Shown here piece after piece: positions 35,767 through 45,540 of a stretch of 64,000 nt of DNA. The notes below the pieces were generated by a model. That model was not told the DNA's origin. It made no database searches and was given only the letters and a program-made list of their open reading frames with translations. Each line of letters opens with the position of its first letter. Position 1 is the first letter of the stretch. The stretch is from Labia minor (lineage: Eukaryota; Arthropoda; Insecta; Dermaptera; Spongiphoridae). The stretch lies in NCBI GenBank assembly GCA_963082975.1, contig OY720350.1:20802910-20866909 (forward strand). The letters run 5' to 3'. The translations under genes and the position numbers were made by a program.

Positions 35767-36290
35767 TACTATCTCGAAATTTGAATTGGATTAAATGACA
35801 TATATTATATTTAAATTAAATTTAATTAATTAAATTATAAATTAAAATTAATAAATAATATTTATTAAACCAGCGCATGTTGCTCTTTGTTGATCGCGCC
35901 ACGTCACTTGCTGGCGCGTGATTTGCAGTGTTAAAAAATTAATTCCGGTACTTTCAATCAAGCAGAAATTCTATATATAGCAGTTTTATACAATTTTTAT
36001 TCATGTGAAAAATTACCAAACATATATCTTTATTTTTACTGTCAGTTTAGAAGAAAAAAAATCAAAACGTGGTAGGTAATGACCCTCTCCCGGTTGAGTT
36101 ACATTTCTCAAAAGTTGATAGAAAACTACAAATTTTAAATAATGCCCATATATCAAATTTCATTATCCTAGCTCAAATTGTTTTTGCGTAATCTTATCTA
36201 CATACACACATACAAACACACATACATACATACACAATTTGAAAATGTTCGTGATCGCAATACTATCTCTGACGAGATAGTAAATATGAA
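35767..36290 (+). repeat. Dispersed repeat X, copy
   Basis: Same landmarks as the copy at 19944-20565, slightly shortened at both ends. It finishes with ACTATC-tctgacga-GATAGT (36261-36280), a small perfect hairpin that also marks the 3' ends at 1-76 and, less well, at about 49200. Confidence 0.75.
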
Positions 36291-38172
36291 TGACAAAATT
36301 GAATAACTAATTATTATGGATTAATTTAAAAAACATACATTTTTTAAGTTTGCTTCTAAATGAGAAGAAATAAAATAAAATCAAGTTCTATAATACGAGG
36401 TTACTTATAGATATTGAATTTTCTAATTTTCTTCAATTGAGATGACAATGAAGATATCTAATCAATGATAATAGCATACTAAATCCACTAAAGATTTGGA
36501 GATATTTTTGAATTCAATTGAACCTATCCAAGTCACGAAAGAATATTAACTAAAAGTTTTCTGGGTTCTTTTTCTTGGTTGATTTATAAATTGGAAAATA
36601 AATCTTTTATTTTTTTAATTTTTAGAAAATTCAATAAATTCCAAGACGATAGTAGATATAAAAAAAAGAAATGAGAATCAAGATGAGGGTTGAAATTAAG
36701 CCAGAAAAAGCAGCAGTAATCCACCCCCTTAACCATGACCTAGATAATCTGGATACACAATTGTATCCTAGAACTAATAACCTTGTAGTGAATAATAGAA
36801 CAATGTCAATTATCAAACTATAATCCCAAGTTTTTTTTTTTTATTATTCAACTAACGATCAATAAGTAATAATTTTGTTATAAAATTCAAATGAAGATAG
36901 TTATTATTAGTTACAAGAGAGAAATTATAACTTCAATATCAATATTATTATATCTTTAGTTTATTTTATTTATTCTCACCCCTCCCTCCGACCTCCGTGA
37001 TTGTATTAATTAGAAAAAAAAAGAATTACACCGAATAAATTGCGAAAATTTCTCTTCTTTATTTGAATAACACGTTCAAGGGAAATTGATTGATTATGTC
37101 TAGACGGAGGAAAGTTTGGAGGGGGTTAAACGTTATTACCTATAATCAGAAAAACTTTATTTTAATATTATATTTAAAAATATTATTTATTTCTTTTCTA
37201 TCTAAAATATAGATTAATGAAATTTTAAAATATTTTTTTTTAAAATTGTAATATATTTTTTTTTAAAATTGTAATATATTTTTTTTTAAATTTTAATATA
37301 ATTTTACAAGATTGTATTTATTCTGAATATTAATATTAATGAAATAAAATAATCAAAATTCAATTTAGCAACATACAATTCAAAAAAAAAAAAATAAATA
37401 AATAAATAAATAAAAATAATTTTGGGTAAAAAGTGGTATTAATAATAATAACGAAAACAAATTAAGAATTATTAACCCATTAATTTGTGAGTATTTCACC
37501 TTTGAAAATGAATAAATGGTGTAAAGATAAAATTAAATAAAAATAAATAATATAATCAAATACAACTAACTAACATAAAATCTATATATTAAATAATTTA
37601 AATTTTCTTTAGAGTCGAAATTAAAAGAATTTTCAAAATTTATTTTGTTTAAATTAACCAAATAAATGTAAATGTAAATATATTGTAAACGATTTATTAT
37701 TGCCCAAAGAAAGGGCAGATGTAGATCTTAATTGGAAAATAAAAAAAAATTAACCAAATAACTTCATATATATAGTAAAAAATAAATGAAAAAAAGGTAA
37801 AAATAGGTATATAAATGAAAATCTCATATATATATATATATATGTAATATTAATATTGTTATTAAATATAAATAAAACAAAATAATATTTTAATTTTAAA
37901 AAAATAATATTAATAAAAGAAAATATAAGTGAATCTTAAAGAATCTATATATTTTCAACAAATTCATATAAAATTAATTAAATATGATAAACGAACAAAT
38001 TTATATATAATCAATAAGAATATTTATAAAAGAAAAAATTAAAATTGCAACATATATTTAAAGGGATTTTATTCTTGTTTTGATTTGTTCTCTTAGAAAA
38101 ACAAAGTTTCAAGTTTTCTACATAAGCTTGTCAAATCAAGCGTGTCACACCCAAACGATAAACAAACGGAAG
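36291..38172. other. AT-rich DNA with a short tandem repeat
   Basis: A unit of about 27 bp (aatatatttttttttaaaat...) is repeated roughly three times at 37228-37305. No coding frame or element recognised in the remainder. Confidence 0.55.
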
Positions 38173-38295
38173 TTACAAATGTCTCTCATAAATGTATTTA
38201 TTAAAGCTTTTGTGGTTATTTTGATAATTATTAAGAGAATTTTTATTAAAAGACCACATTATTTGTATAAAATTATTTATTAAATTAAAATAATT

Positions 38296-38335
38296 GTACA
38301 ACGTTTCAGCTGCTTATTCTGCAGTCGTTTTCAAG
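38296..38335 (-). other. Degenerate hammerhead-like motif, left copy
   Basis: Minus-strand counterpart of the motif at 42381-42420, with one change in the stem (GCAGCTG instead of GCAGTTG) that weakens pairing. See the right-copy entry for the reading. Confidence 0.35.
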
Positions 38336-38615
38336 TAACCGTACGCTTGCTCCGATTCAAGCGGACTGATGCATGTCGGGACACGTCACCTCTTATATAG
38401 GCAGTGATATTGGCGCCAATTTTTGGCTCCAATTTTTACCGCCAATTCTTAATCTCAACATGAAGTCAGCAGCAATTGTCCAAGCAAGCGTTTACAATCA
38501 AGAAGTATGATAGTGCATTATGTCTCTAAAATGAAGATACTAAATTATTTCCATAATCAAGATATATACACAAATACACATTAGATTAATTATATTTAAT
38601 TTAATCTGACAAATT

Positions 38616-39887
38616 TTACTCATCCAACACTATGTTCCACATCTTATTAAGTCTATATCCATCCTCTTTGTTAATATTATTGGGATGATTATCAATTTCT
38701 ATAGATTCTTTTATTTTTCTTTTCCACCAATTATTTTCAATATGAAGTGTTTCTACATTATCTAAATTTATTTTATGTCCTGTTGTTAAGGCATGTTCTG
38801 CAATTGCTGATTGATTTGGATGTTTCAATCTAATGGCTCTCTCATGTTCAGACAGTCTTGTAGAAATCTTTCTACTTGTTTCACCAATGTATACTTTTTT
38901 GCATTCACAAGTTACCTTATAAACTCCATTATTTTCGTTTTTAATTTTGTCTTTTATATTTGAGGTGAGAGAAGACATTTGTTTATGAGGTTTATATGTT
39001 ACTCTGATGTTGTGTTTCCTCAATTTTGACGCTATTTTTTCTGTTGTTCCTTTTATATAAGGTAATGTTATTTGTGATCTGTATATTGGTTTTTCATTTT
39101 CATTTTTGATTTCTGTCTTTTTTGTTTTACTGAATTTCCTAATTTCATATTCCGAGAAGCCATTGTTTATGAAAGCTTCCTTCAATCGTTGTTTTTCTTT
39201 TTTAATGTTTTCATTTGAGCATATCTCTTCGGCTCTTTTGTGCAGTGTTTTTATCACTCCATATTTTTGTGATGGATGGTGGTGGGAATCTGCGTGGATA
39301 TATCTGTTGGTGTGAGTTGTTTTCCTGAAAATATCAAACCTTAATCTATTCTGTTTCTTTTTAATTAATACATCAAGAAACGGTAACTCTTCATTTATTT
39401 CCCATTCAACGCTTAGTTTTATATTTTTATGTAAATTATTTGCTGCTTCTACAAATTTAACTAAAGAATCCTTACCATGAGGCCAAATCATCAAAATATC
39501 ATCCACATATCTAAGAAACAGTTTTGGTTTCTTTATTGCATTATTGACCAATTTTGATTCAAATTCTTCCATGAATATGTTAGCGAATACTGGGCTTAGT
39601 GGACTACCCATAGCACATCCTTCTTTTTGCTTATAAATCTTTTTATCATAAATAAAGTATGTAGATTTTTGGCAAAATTCTATTAATTCGAGAGTATTTT
39701 TATCTAATGTAATGTTTGATTTTATAATCTCAATGGTCTCGTCAATAGGAACATTTGTGTACAAGGAGTCCACATCCAGACTCACCAATATATCATTTTT
39801 TGTAATTTCTACTTTTGATAACATTTCTACTAAGTGGGTGGAATTTTTAACGTATGAAAAATTAGTACCTGTAAATGGTTTTAACAA
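38616..39887 (-). CDS. Penelope-like RT/GIY-YIG ORF, 5'-truncated copy
   Basis: 423 codons, uninterrupted, encoding the C-terminal two thirds of a Penelope-like protein. RT palm: SLDVDSLYTNVP at residues 36-47, AMGSPLSPVFANIF (92-105) and the catalytic YVDD at 127-130. Then a lysine-rich linker and the GIY-YIG endonuclease: GVYKVTC from about 321, VYIGET at 332-337, a conserved Arg nearby and the catalytic Glu near 394 (KRKIKESIEI). A CxC pair sits between the GIY and YIG strands, as usual in this family. The start Met (MLKPFTG) is simply the first Met after the truncation point: the RT fingers present in the partner copy are missing. It reads outward to the left, with a short 3' UTR and the element's 3' terminal region following. 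Confidence 0.9.
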   Translation of the reverse strand: MLKPFTGTNFSYVKNSTHLVEMLSKVEITKNDILVSLDVDSLYTNVPIDETIEIIKSNITLDKNTLELIEFCQKSTYFIYDKKIYKQKEGCAMGSPLSPVFANIFMEEFESKLVNNAIKKPKLFLRYVDDILMIWPHGKDSLVKFVEAANNLHKNIKLSVEWEINEELPFLDVLIKKKQNRLRFDIFRKTTHTNRYIHADSHHHPSQKYGVIKTLHKRAEEICSNENIKKEKQRLKEAFINNGFSEYEIRKFSKTKKTEIKNENEKPIYRSQITLPYIKGTTEKIASKLRKHNIRVTYKPHKQMSSLTSNIKDKIKNENNGVYKVTCECKKVYIGETSRKISTRLSEHERAIRLKHPNQSAIAEHALTTGHKINLDNVETLHIENNWWKRKIKESIEIDNHPNNINKEDGYRLNKMWNIVLDE

Positions 39888-39897
39888 ATGTGCTAGA

Positions 39898-41724
39898 TGT
39901 CGTGATCAAGATATTATACCAAAAGGCTTTTATATTAAGCGAGTTGTATACACAAAAAGAGCGACTAGCATATATAATAATGCTAGTTTGGCTCTGTTAC
40001 GAGAACGCATCACAAATATCAGGCAAGTTTTATTTACATTAGACACTGATTTATTCAATATATATAATAATCTAAAATCTGTTTTAACCCAGGAAGAAAT
40101 TTCTTATTTGCAGCACGTATCCCAGACACACTTTAAATTTACACATAAAAAACAAACCGATATTCAAAAATCAAAATTTGATAAACTTTCATTCAATAAG
40201 ACTAAAACATCTATTCAGAATTTTGATAATAACAAATTAGTAGTCAATCTATCAAATAAAAGTCTTGACAAAAATACCATCTCAGTGTTAGCAAAAGGAC
40301 CAAAGTTCTCCATAGCACCGAATAAAATTCCAAAAATTGAGATAGTTAGTTCAATTGAATCATCCTTATATAACTTACCAAACAACATTGCAGAGGAAAT
40401 TAGATTTGATACGATTAACATACTGAAAAATGCTAAACCACCCAAACCAAATTTGACAAAATCTGAGATGCGTGCTCTGAAGGAAATTAGAAACGATGAC
40501 TCTCTAAAGATTATCCCTGCCGACAAAGGTAACGCCACTGTTGTAATGAATACAGTGGATTATAAACAAAAAATGGAAAATATTTTGAATTCTTCTACCT
40601 ACGAAATACAGAAAAAAGATCCAACGGATAAATTCTGTAGAAAACTAAAATCAATAATAAAGAATCTACCTATTGAGGAAAAAGATAAAGATAAATTAAA
40701 ACCGAAAGATCCACAAATACCAAAAATATACGGTAATCCCAAAATCCATAAAACCAACAAACCTTTAAGACCAATAGTTAGTCAAATCAATTCAGTGACT
40801 TACAACTCATCAAAATATCTAGCACATTTGTTAAAACCATTTACAGGTACTAATTTTTCATACGTTAAAAATTCCACCCACTTAGTAGAAATGTTATCAA
40901 AAGTAGAAATTACAAAAAATGATATATTGGTGAGTCTGGATGTGGACTCCTTGTACACAAATGTTCCTATTGACGAGACCATTGAGATTATAAAATCAAA
41001 CATTACATTAGATAAAAATACTCTCGAATTAATAGAATTTTGCCAAAAATCTACATACTTTATTTATGATAAAAAGATTTATAAGCAAAAAGAAGGATGT
41101 GCTATGGGTAGTCCACTAAGCCCAGTATTCGCTAACATATTCATGGAAGAATTTGAATCAAAATTGGTCAATAATGCAATAAAGAAACCAAAACTGTTTC
41201 TTAGATATGTGGATGATATTTTGATGATTTGGCCTCATGGTAAGGATTCTTTAGTTAAATTTGTAGAAGCAGCAAATAATTTACATAAAAATATAAAACT
41301 AAGCGTTGAATGGGAAATAAATGAAGAGTTACCGTTTCTTGATGTATTAATTAAAAAGAAACAGAATAGATTAAGGTTTGATATTTTCAGGAAAACAACT
41401 CACACCAACAGATATATCCACGCAGATTCCCACCACCATCCATCACAAAAATATGGAGTGATAAAAACACTGCACAAAAGAGCCGAAGAGATATGCTCAA
41501 ATGAAAACATTAAAAAAGAAAAACAACGATTGAAGGAAGCTTTCATAAACAATGGCTTCTCGGAATATGAAATTAGGAAATTCAGTAAAACAAAAAAGAC
41601 AGAAATCAAAAATGAAAATGAAAAACCAATATACAGATCACAAATAACATTACCTTATATAAAAGGAACAACGGAAAAAAATAGCGTCAAAATTGAGGAA
41701 ACACAACATCAGAGTAACATATAA
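39898..41724 (+). CDS. Penelope-like reverse transcriptase ORF, long copy
   Basis: The element's own coding sequence starts at about 39898 with CRDQDIIPKGFYIKRVV and the SLALLRERI segment typical of Penelope N-termini. The frame is open upstream to an ATG at 39712, but those first 62 codons are antisense of the other copy, so that start is an artefact of the inverted junction. The original initiation codon seems lost at the junction. Domains in order: N-terminal region; KIIPADKGNATVV; the RT fingers with PKIYGNPKIHKTNKPLRPIV; SLDVDSLYTNVP; AMGSPLSP; YVDD in LFLRYVDDILMIW; then the linker. The frame is lost after TTEK, before the endonuclease, which continues in an overlapping frame at 41693-42100. 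RT of this class primes from nicked DNA cut by its own endonuclease. Confidence 0.9.
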   Translation, partial: CRDQDIIPKGFYIKRVVYTKRATSIYNNASLALLRERITNIRQVLFTLDTDLFNIYNNLKSVLTQEEISYLQHVSQTHFKFTHKKQTDIQKSKFDKLSFNKTKTSIQNFDNNKLVVNLSNKSLDKNTISVLAKGPKFSIAPNKIPKIEIVSSIESSLYNLPNNIAEEIRFDTINILKNAKPPKPNLTKSEMRALKEIRNDDSLKIIPADKGNATVVMNTVDYKQKMENILNSSTYEIQKKDPTDKFCRKLKSIIKNLPIEEKDKDKLKPKDPQIPKIYGNPKIHKTNKPLRPIVSQINSVTYNSSKYLAHLLKPFTGTNFSYVKNSTHLVEMLSKVEITKNDILVSLDVDSLYTNVPIDETIEIIKSNITLDKNTLELIEFCQKSTYFIYDKKIYKQKEGCAMGSPLSPVFANIFMEEFESKLVNNAIKKPKLFLRYVDDILMIWPHGKDSLVKFVEAANNLHKNIKLSVEWEINEELPFLDVLIKKKQNRLRFDIFRKTTHTNRYIHADSHHHPSQKYGVIKTLHKRAEEICSNENIKKEKQRLKEAFINNGFSEYEIRKFSKTKKTEIKNENEKPIYRSQITLPYIKGTTEKNSVKIEETQHQSNI

Positions 41725-42100
41725 ACCTCATAAACAAATGTCTTCTCTCACCTCAAATATAAAAGACAAAATTAAAAACGAAAATAATGGAGTTTATAAG
41801 GTAACTTGTGAATGCAAAAAAGTATACATTGGTGAAACAAGTAGAAAGATTTCTACAAGACTGTCTGAACATGAGAGAGCCATTAGATTGAAACATCCAA
41901 ATCAATCAGCAATTGCAGAACATGCCTTAACAACAGGACATAAAATAAATTTAGATAATGTAGAAACACTTCATATTGAAAATAATTGGTGGAAAAGAAA
42001 AATAAAAGAATCTATAGAAATTGATAATCATCCCAATAATATTAACAAAGAGGATGGATATAGACTTAATAAGATGTGGAACATAGTGTTGGATGAGTAA
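41693..42100 (+). CDS. GIY-YIG endonuclease part of the Penelope long copy
   Basis: 135 codons overlapping the end of the RT frame by about 30 bases. Residues 33-35 GVY and 45-47 YIG form the GIY-YIG core, CEC at 39-41 lies between them, Arg56 is the usual active-site Arg, and Glu106 in KRKIKESIEI is the expected metal-binding Glu. The same residues are identical in the uninterrupted minus-strand copy, showing the separation of the two frames is specific to this copy. The stop at 42100 is followed by AT-rich 3' UTR and the element end. GIY-YIG endonuclease nicks the chromosomal target to start reverse transcription. Confidence 0.85.
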   Translation: MRKHNIRVTYKPHKQMSSLTSNIKDKIKNENNGVYKVTCECKKVYIGETSRKISTRLSEHERAIRLKHPNQSAIAEHALTTGHKINLDNVETLHIENNWWKRKIKESIEIDNHPNNINKEDGYRLNKMWNIVLDE

Positions 42101-42316
42101 AATTTGTCAGATTAAATTAAATATAATTAATCTAATGTGTATTTGTGTATATATCTTGATTATGGAAATAATTTAGTATCTTCATTTTAGAGACATAATG
42201 CACTATCATACTTCTTGATTGTAAACGCTTGCTTGGACAATTGCTGCTGACTTCATGTTGAGATTAAGAATTGGCGGTAAAAATTGGAGCCAAAAATTGG
42301 CGCCAATATCACTGCC

Positions 42317-42324
42317 TATATAAG
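42317..42324 (+). promoter_or_regulatory. TATA-like box in the Penelope 3' terminal region
   Basis: TATATAAG followed by GGTGACGTG in the element's terminal region; the left copy has the mirror image at about 38392-38400. In complete Penelope-type arrays this region also lies upstream of the ORF of the next unit, where it would act as a promoter. Here no copy of it precedes the long ORF. Confidence 0.4.
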
Positions 42325-42380
42325 AGGTGACGTGTCCCGACATGCATCAGTCCGCTTGAATCGGAGCAAGCGTACGGTTA

Positions 42381-42420
42381 CTTGAAAACGACTGCAGAAT
42401 AAGCAGTTGAAACGTTGTAC
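42381..42420 (+). other. Degenerate hammerhead-ribozyme-like motif
   Basis: A 7-bp stem CGACTGC/GCAGTTG (42389-42395 and 42403-42409) with a 7-base loop AGAATAA is preceded by CTTGAAAA and followed by GAAACGTTGTAC. This follows the hammerhead order (CUGANGA, stem II, GAAA, stem III) known from Penelope terminal repeats, but the first core block reads CUUGAAAA instead of CUGANGA, so self-cleavage is doubtful. Confidence 0.4.
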
Positions 42421-42630
42421 AATTATTTTAATTTAATAAATAATTTTATACAAATAATGTGGTCTTTTAATAAAAATTCTCTTAATAATTACAAATGTCT
42501 CTCATAAAAGGATTGAAATGTGTGTGCTTGATGATAAATGTATCGAAACCATGTATGAATGACAATGTTTTTGTTTTGATGGTACTTTATAAAGTATAAT
42601 TACTTACTTTTGAATAATTAGCACTAAATA

Positions 42631-42870
42631 TTATTTATTAGAATTATTATTATTGTTTTCAAGAAGATGGATGATTTGGTCGTTTGGATTAGTGAATGGA
42701 TTACTTTTGGGTAGAAAAATGGGTGGGGTGTGCATGCAGGTGGCACCGTGGCACACACAAAATTTCGGATGTTGGAAGGCACCGATGTCTTCGGGTGTCT
42801 CCTCAACCTCTTCTGGCGGGTTCTCATCGGGGCTCTCCCGGTCGATACAGGACCGGCGCGCAGGCCCCCC
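42631..42870 (-). CDS. Candidate host coding exon, 3' terminal
   Basis: On the minus strand 79 codons stay open to a TAA at 42631-42633. The peptide has an acidic, Pro-rich stretch (ESPDENPPEEVEETPEDIG), then AFQHPKFCVCHGATCMHTPP and IFLPKSNPFTNPNDQIIHLL, ending in poly-Asn. GC-rich codon third positions (GAG, AAC, CCG, GAC, ATC, GCC, TTC) in an AT-rich neighbourhood strongly suggest real coding. A competing overlapping frame (42624-42950) gives an implausible Gly/Arg/Thr-rich peptide. An in-frame TGA at 42871 means the exon must begin downstream of it, but I see no good splice acceptor there, so the 5' limit is uncertain. A branch-point-like ttactaac with a pyrimidine tract lies further upstream, near 42965-42990. 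Protein not recognised. Confidence 0.45.
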   Translation of the reverse strand, partial: GGPARRSCIDRESPDENPPEEVEETPEDIGAFQHPKFCVCHGATCMHTPPIFLPKSNPFTNPNDQIIHLLENNNNNSNK

Positions 42871-43159
42871 TCACCCTCTCCCCCTCCCCGTATGACTAGC
42901 TGTAATGCGAGTGCGCTTGCGACCCCCACTTCAATTTTCCACCCATCCACTCGAACAAGTTGTTAGTAATAAAGGGATGAAGGAAATTTTATACATTCAT
43001 TTTTTATTTTTTAATTTTCTAAACTGGAGAAGAAATCTTGCCAATCGTCATATTTGGAAGGGGTTGCAGAGATGCGACAAAAATTGGTTCCAAATAATAT
43101 AAATATATGTCGCAAAAGTACCCAAAGATAGCAAATATATAAAATATAAGACGAATATA

Positions 43160-43810
43160 CAAGGGGTGATCAAATGAAAAGGTACGAAACGACACGGTGG
43201 GTACAAATGTAGACTTTATTCAAAATATTCACCATACGCCTGAACATAACGATCCCACTAATGAACAAGTCAAATGGATTCCTTTTTCCCAGAATTCGTG
43301 TGACCGTGACGAGACCGAGTCCTTCACAACATCCTTGAGTCCGTCGTTTGATTTGAAGCGCTTCCCTTTCAGGTGTTTCTTCAGTGAACCAAATACATAG
43401 AAATCGCAGGGCGACATATCCGGAGTGTAGGGCGAATGGTCCGTCTCCCATTTAAACTTGGTCAGTTCTTTGTATATGACTCTGGAAAGGTGTGGATGAG
43501 CGTTATCGAGGAGCAGAACCACACCCTCCGTGAGCAGCCCCATTTGTTCTTGATGGCCCTGCGTCGGAGTATCTTACAGTGCATATCGGATTTTGTCCTT
43601 CCTCATACGGACTACCGCATCATTGGATGGTGCTTTTAAGATCCTCTGCTCTCTCTTGCATATGCGGGCGTCCGTGCTTGCTCCGATCTCAGTCAAACTC
43701 CAATCGCATCCGGAGATTGCTCGTTCTTTATTCTCCCATGACTGAATATGCAAATATTTAACTGTTACGTTTTTATGTCGTTTCGTACCTTTTCATTTGA
43801 TCACCCCTAG
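43160..43810 (-). mobile_element. Mariner-family element, internally deleted, intact ends
   Basis: Inverted ends starting with the shared core AGGGGTGATCAAATGAAAAG and continuing GTACGAAACGAC (about 31 bp) at 43160 and, reversed, 43810, flanked by the target dinucleotide TA (43158-43159, 43811-43812). At 651 bp it is about half a full mariner. The 5' half of the transposase gene is largely missing and the 3' part is at 43229-43543. Confidence 0.9.
43229..43543 (-). pseudogene. Mariner transposase C-terminal half
   Basis: 104 codons with VVLLLDNAHPHLS (second catalytic Asp), then WETDHSPYTPDMSPCDFYVF (third catalytic Asp) and SLKKHLKGKRF. The spacing between the two Asp residues is one short of the usual DD34D. 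The first catalytic Asp and the DNA-binding helices are absent. Reads leftwards inside the element 43160-43810. Confidence 0.85.
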
Positions 43811-43812
43811 TA

Positions 43813-45009
43813 TTCTTAAAAAAAAAAAAATTTTTTACAATTTTTTCCATCAAAGTTTCTCAATTCAAGATAAAATACATAAAGTTTTGCTTTGGCCAAC
43901 CCTTCAGTACTGTGGCAATTTCTTTAAAATTAGCCAGGTTCTTAAAAATAAAGACAAATCGGTAATTTCAACAAAAGAAAAAGTAAAATACACACGGGGT
44001 CATAACTGGCGAAAAAAATATCTTAAAACCATATTTATCAAACATTTAAATAAATTAAAATTAATTTGCAACAAATCTAATATTATAATTATGTTTTTAA
44101 TATTTAAATGAATTTATAAATATAAAAATGACATTTTTTATTGGTATTACAAAACTTTAGTATTGAACGAGACTAAACTCGGATTTAAAAATTTTTAAAA
44201 ATCTTAGAAATAATATGACAGTATTTTTGTAATTAGATTGTTTTTTAAAATTAAAATCGCTACACTGTTGATTTTTACTGATTATCAAATATTTAATTTT
44301 AAACTAGCCTTAGCTTTAAAAATAAGAGTGTGTGAGTGGCCTTTTAATTAAAAAATAGCATTACTTTTTAAATTCAATAAATTTTTAGCTTTTAAAATTT
44401 GATTACGAATTTTTGTTTAATTAAATCAAAGATGAAAAGTTGAGCATAATTTCCACGAATTTGAAATGAAAATCATCTACGTTTTATAAAAAAAAAATTC
44501 CAAATCCGTTTCATACTTCACCGAACCTTTTGAATAAATTTAAATTGATTTAATTATTTAATTAAATTGAATATTATTGATTTTAACTTCACGTTTAATG
44601 TCATAAAAAAAATAATTTAAAATACGATTTCTATCTTGAAAATAGCCAGAGAACAAATTGACAAAGCCTGTAATAATAACTCTAATGAGAGGTATATTAA
44701 GAATTTATTTATAAGCAAGGTATAAATTCTCTCATCAAAACTTTCATAATATAACCCATTTAAGTTGACAATTATGATAAATTTGTTTTATCTATGAAAA
44801 TGAAATGGAAATGAAATTTTCGAATAAAATAACAAACAGACAAAGAATAAGATACATATTTCATTGTTTTATTAAGTATGCATTTCGCATATTTTACTCG
44901 CAATTAGTCCATTAAAATTAATTTTAATCTAAAAATCTCAATTTAGATGAAAATACCTTTAAATCATGTATATTCTATCAAAGTATAAAAAAAAATATTT
45001 ACTAATAAT
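43813..45009. other. No gene seen
   Basis: The 104-codon frame at 43797-44111 is Lys/Ile/Phe-rich with no motif and starts inside the mariner end. The rest is AT-rich. Confidence 0.5.
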
Positions 45010-45021
45010 TATTTAAATATT

Positions 45022-45540
45022 TCTTCTTCTTCTTCTTCTATTATAGGCCTAAGGCCTGTTCTTCACTATCCTCAGGTCTTTTTTTTTGGGAAGAGTACGC
45101 CCAGCAGTCAGCCCATTTTTTCGGTGGCTTGGTCTCTTGTGTTGCTGGCCTTCCATCCCGGGCTATATTCTCAAGAGCCCTTCCGCGTTGGCTCTTCCTA
45201 CGTGTTCGTTCCATTTTTACGGCGAATCTTAACCCATTTGCCGTAATAGGTTCGTTGCCGTGTCGTCAATGTGTTAATCATTCCAATTTTCGAGGCTGTG
45301 TGTGGTTCTTTGAGCAATTGTGATTTGCGTCTCTTGAGTAGATTGCTAGTCTCATCTCCGAGACGTGGATGTTTTTAGTTAAGTCGAAGCCCCCCAACAC
45401 GACAAGGTGACATCCATGGTGGGGCTTGCCGGAGGCAGCTGATGTTAAATTAAATTGAAAATTTTTGTTCTTAGTTGGAATCGAACGCCGACTTCTTGCG
45501 TGGAAAGTTGGTATCCTACGCTCTCGGCTACCCTGCCTCC
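45022..45540 (-). mobile_element. tRNA-derived SINE (second family) with perfect target duplication
   Basis: The minus strand starts GGAGGCAGGGTAGCCGAGAG at 45540: an A-box-like segment followed by a B box GTTCGATTCC (45477-45486), so the head is tRNA-derived. The body is about 430 bp of unusually GC-rich sequence and the 3' tail is (GAA)n at 45022-45035. A perfect 12-bp target duplication, tatttaaatatt on the plus strand, lies at 45010-45021 and 45541-45552. Unrelated to the SINE at 24296-24573. Confidence 0.85.

Larger units (their letters stand above)
38225..39898 (-). repeat. Left inverted arm of the Penelope pair
   Basis: 1,674 bp, reverse complement of 40817-42491. The homology stops exactly at 39898, where the longer copy's unique 5' part begins. 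Its outer end extends 32 bp further (38193-38224) than the partner's. Confidence 0.9.
38193..42488. mobile_element. Penelope-like element: head-to-head inverted pair with 20-bp target duplication
   Basis: Two copies of one Penelope-like retroelement lie head to head: a 5'-truncated copy on the minus strand (38225-39898) and a longer copy on the plus strand (39898-42491). The arms 38225-39898 and 40817-42491 are nearly identical inverted repeats. The whole structure is bounded by the 20-mer ttacaaatgtctctcataaa at 38173-38192 and 42489-42508, so it inserted as a single unit. Reverse transcriptase and GIY-YIG endonuclease domains in one ORF are diagnostic for this class, which has neither LTRs of the retroviral kind nor a capsid. 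The plus copy is broken once in its coding region. High similarity of the arms suggests a recent origin, or gene conversion between them. Confidence 0.9.
40817..42491 (+). repeat. Right inverted arm of the Penelope pair
   Basis: 1,675 bp, pairing with 38225-39898. Contains the 3' two thirds of the ORF and the full 3' terminal region with its TATA-like word and hammerhead-like motif. Confidence 0.9.

Noticed and set aside
37228-37305. Three ~27-bp tandem units as a regulatory array
   Set aside because: Units are simple T-rich sequence and decay after three copies; ordinary minisatellite.
39106-39315. 69-codon plus-strand frame identical to one at 41400-41609 on the minus strand
   Set aside because: Antisense shadow of the Penelope RT/endonuclease linker; appears twice only because the element is present twice.
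40215-40538. 107-codon minus-strand frame
   Set aside because: Antisense of the Penelope N-terminal region; composition mirrors the real frame.
42653-42966. Plus-strand frames of 67-80 codons over the GC-rich block
   Set aside because: The minus-strand frame at 42631-42870 has much better codon use and a coherent peptide.
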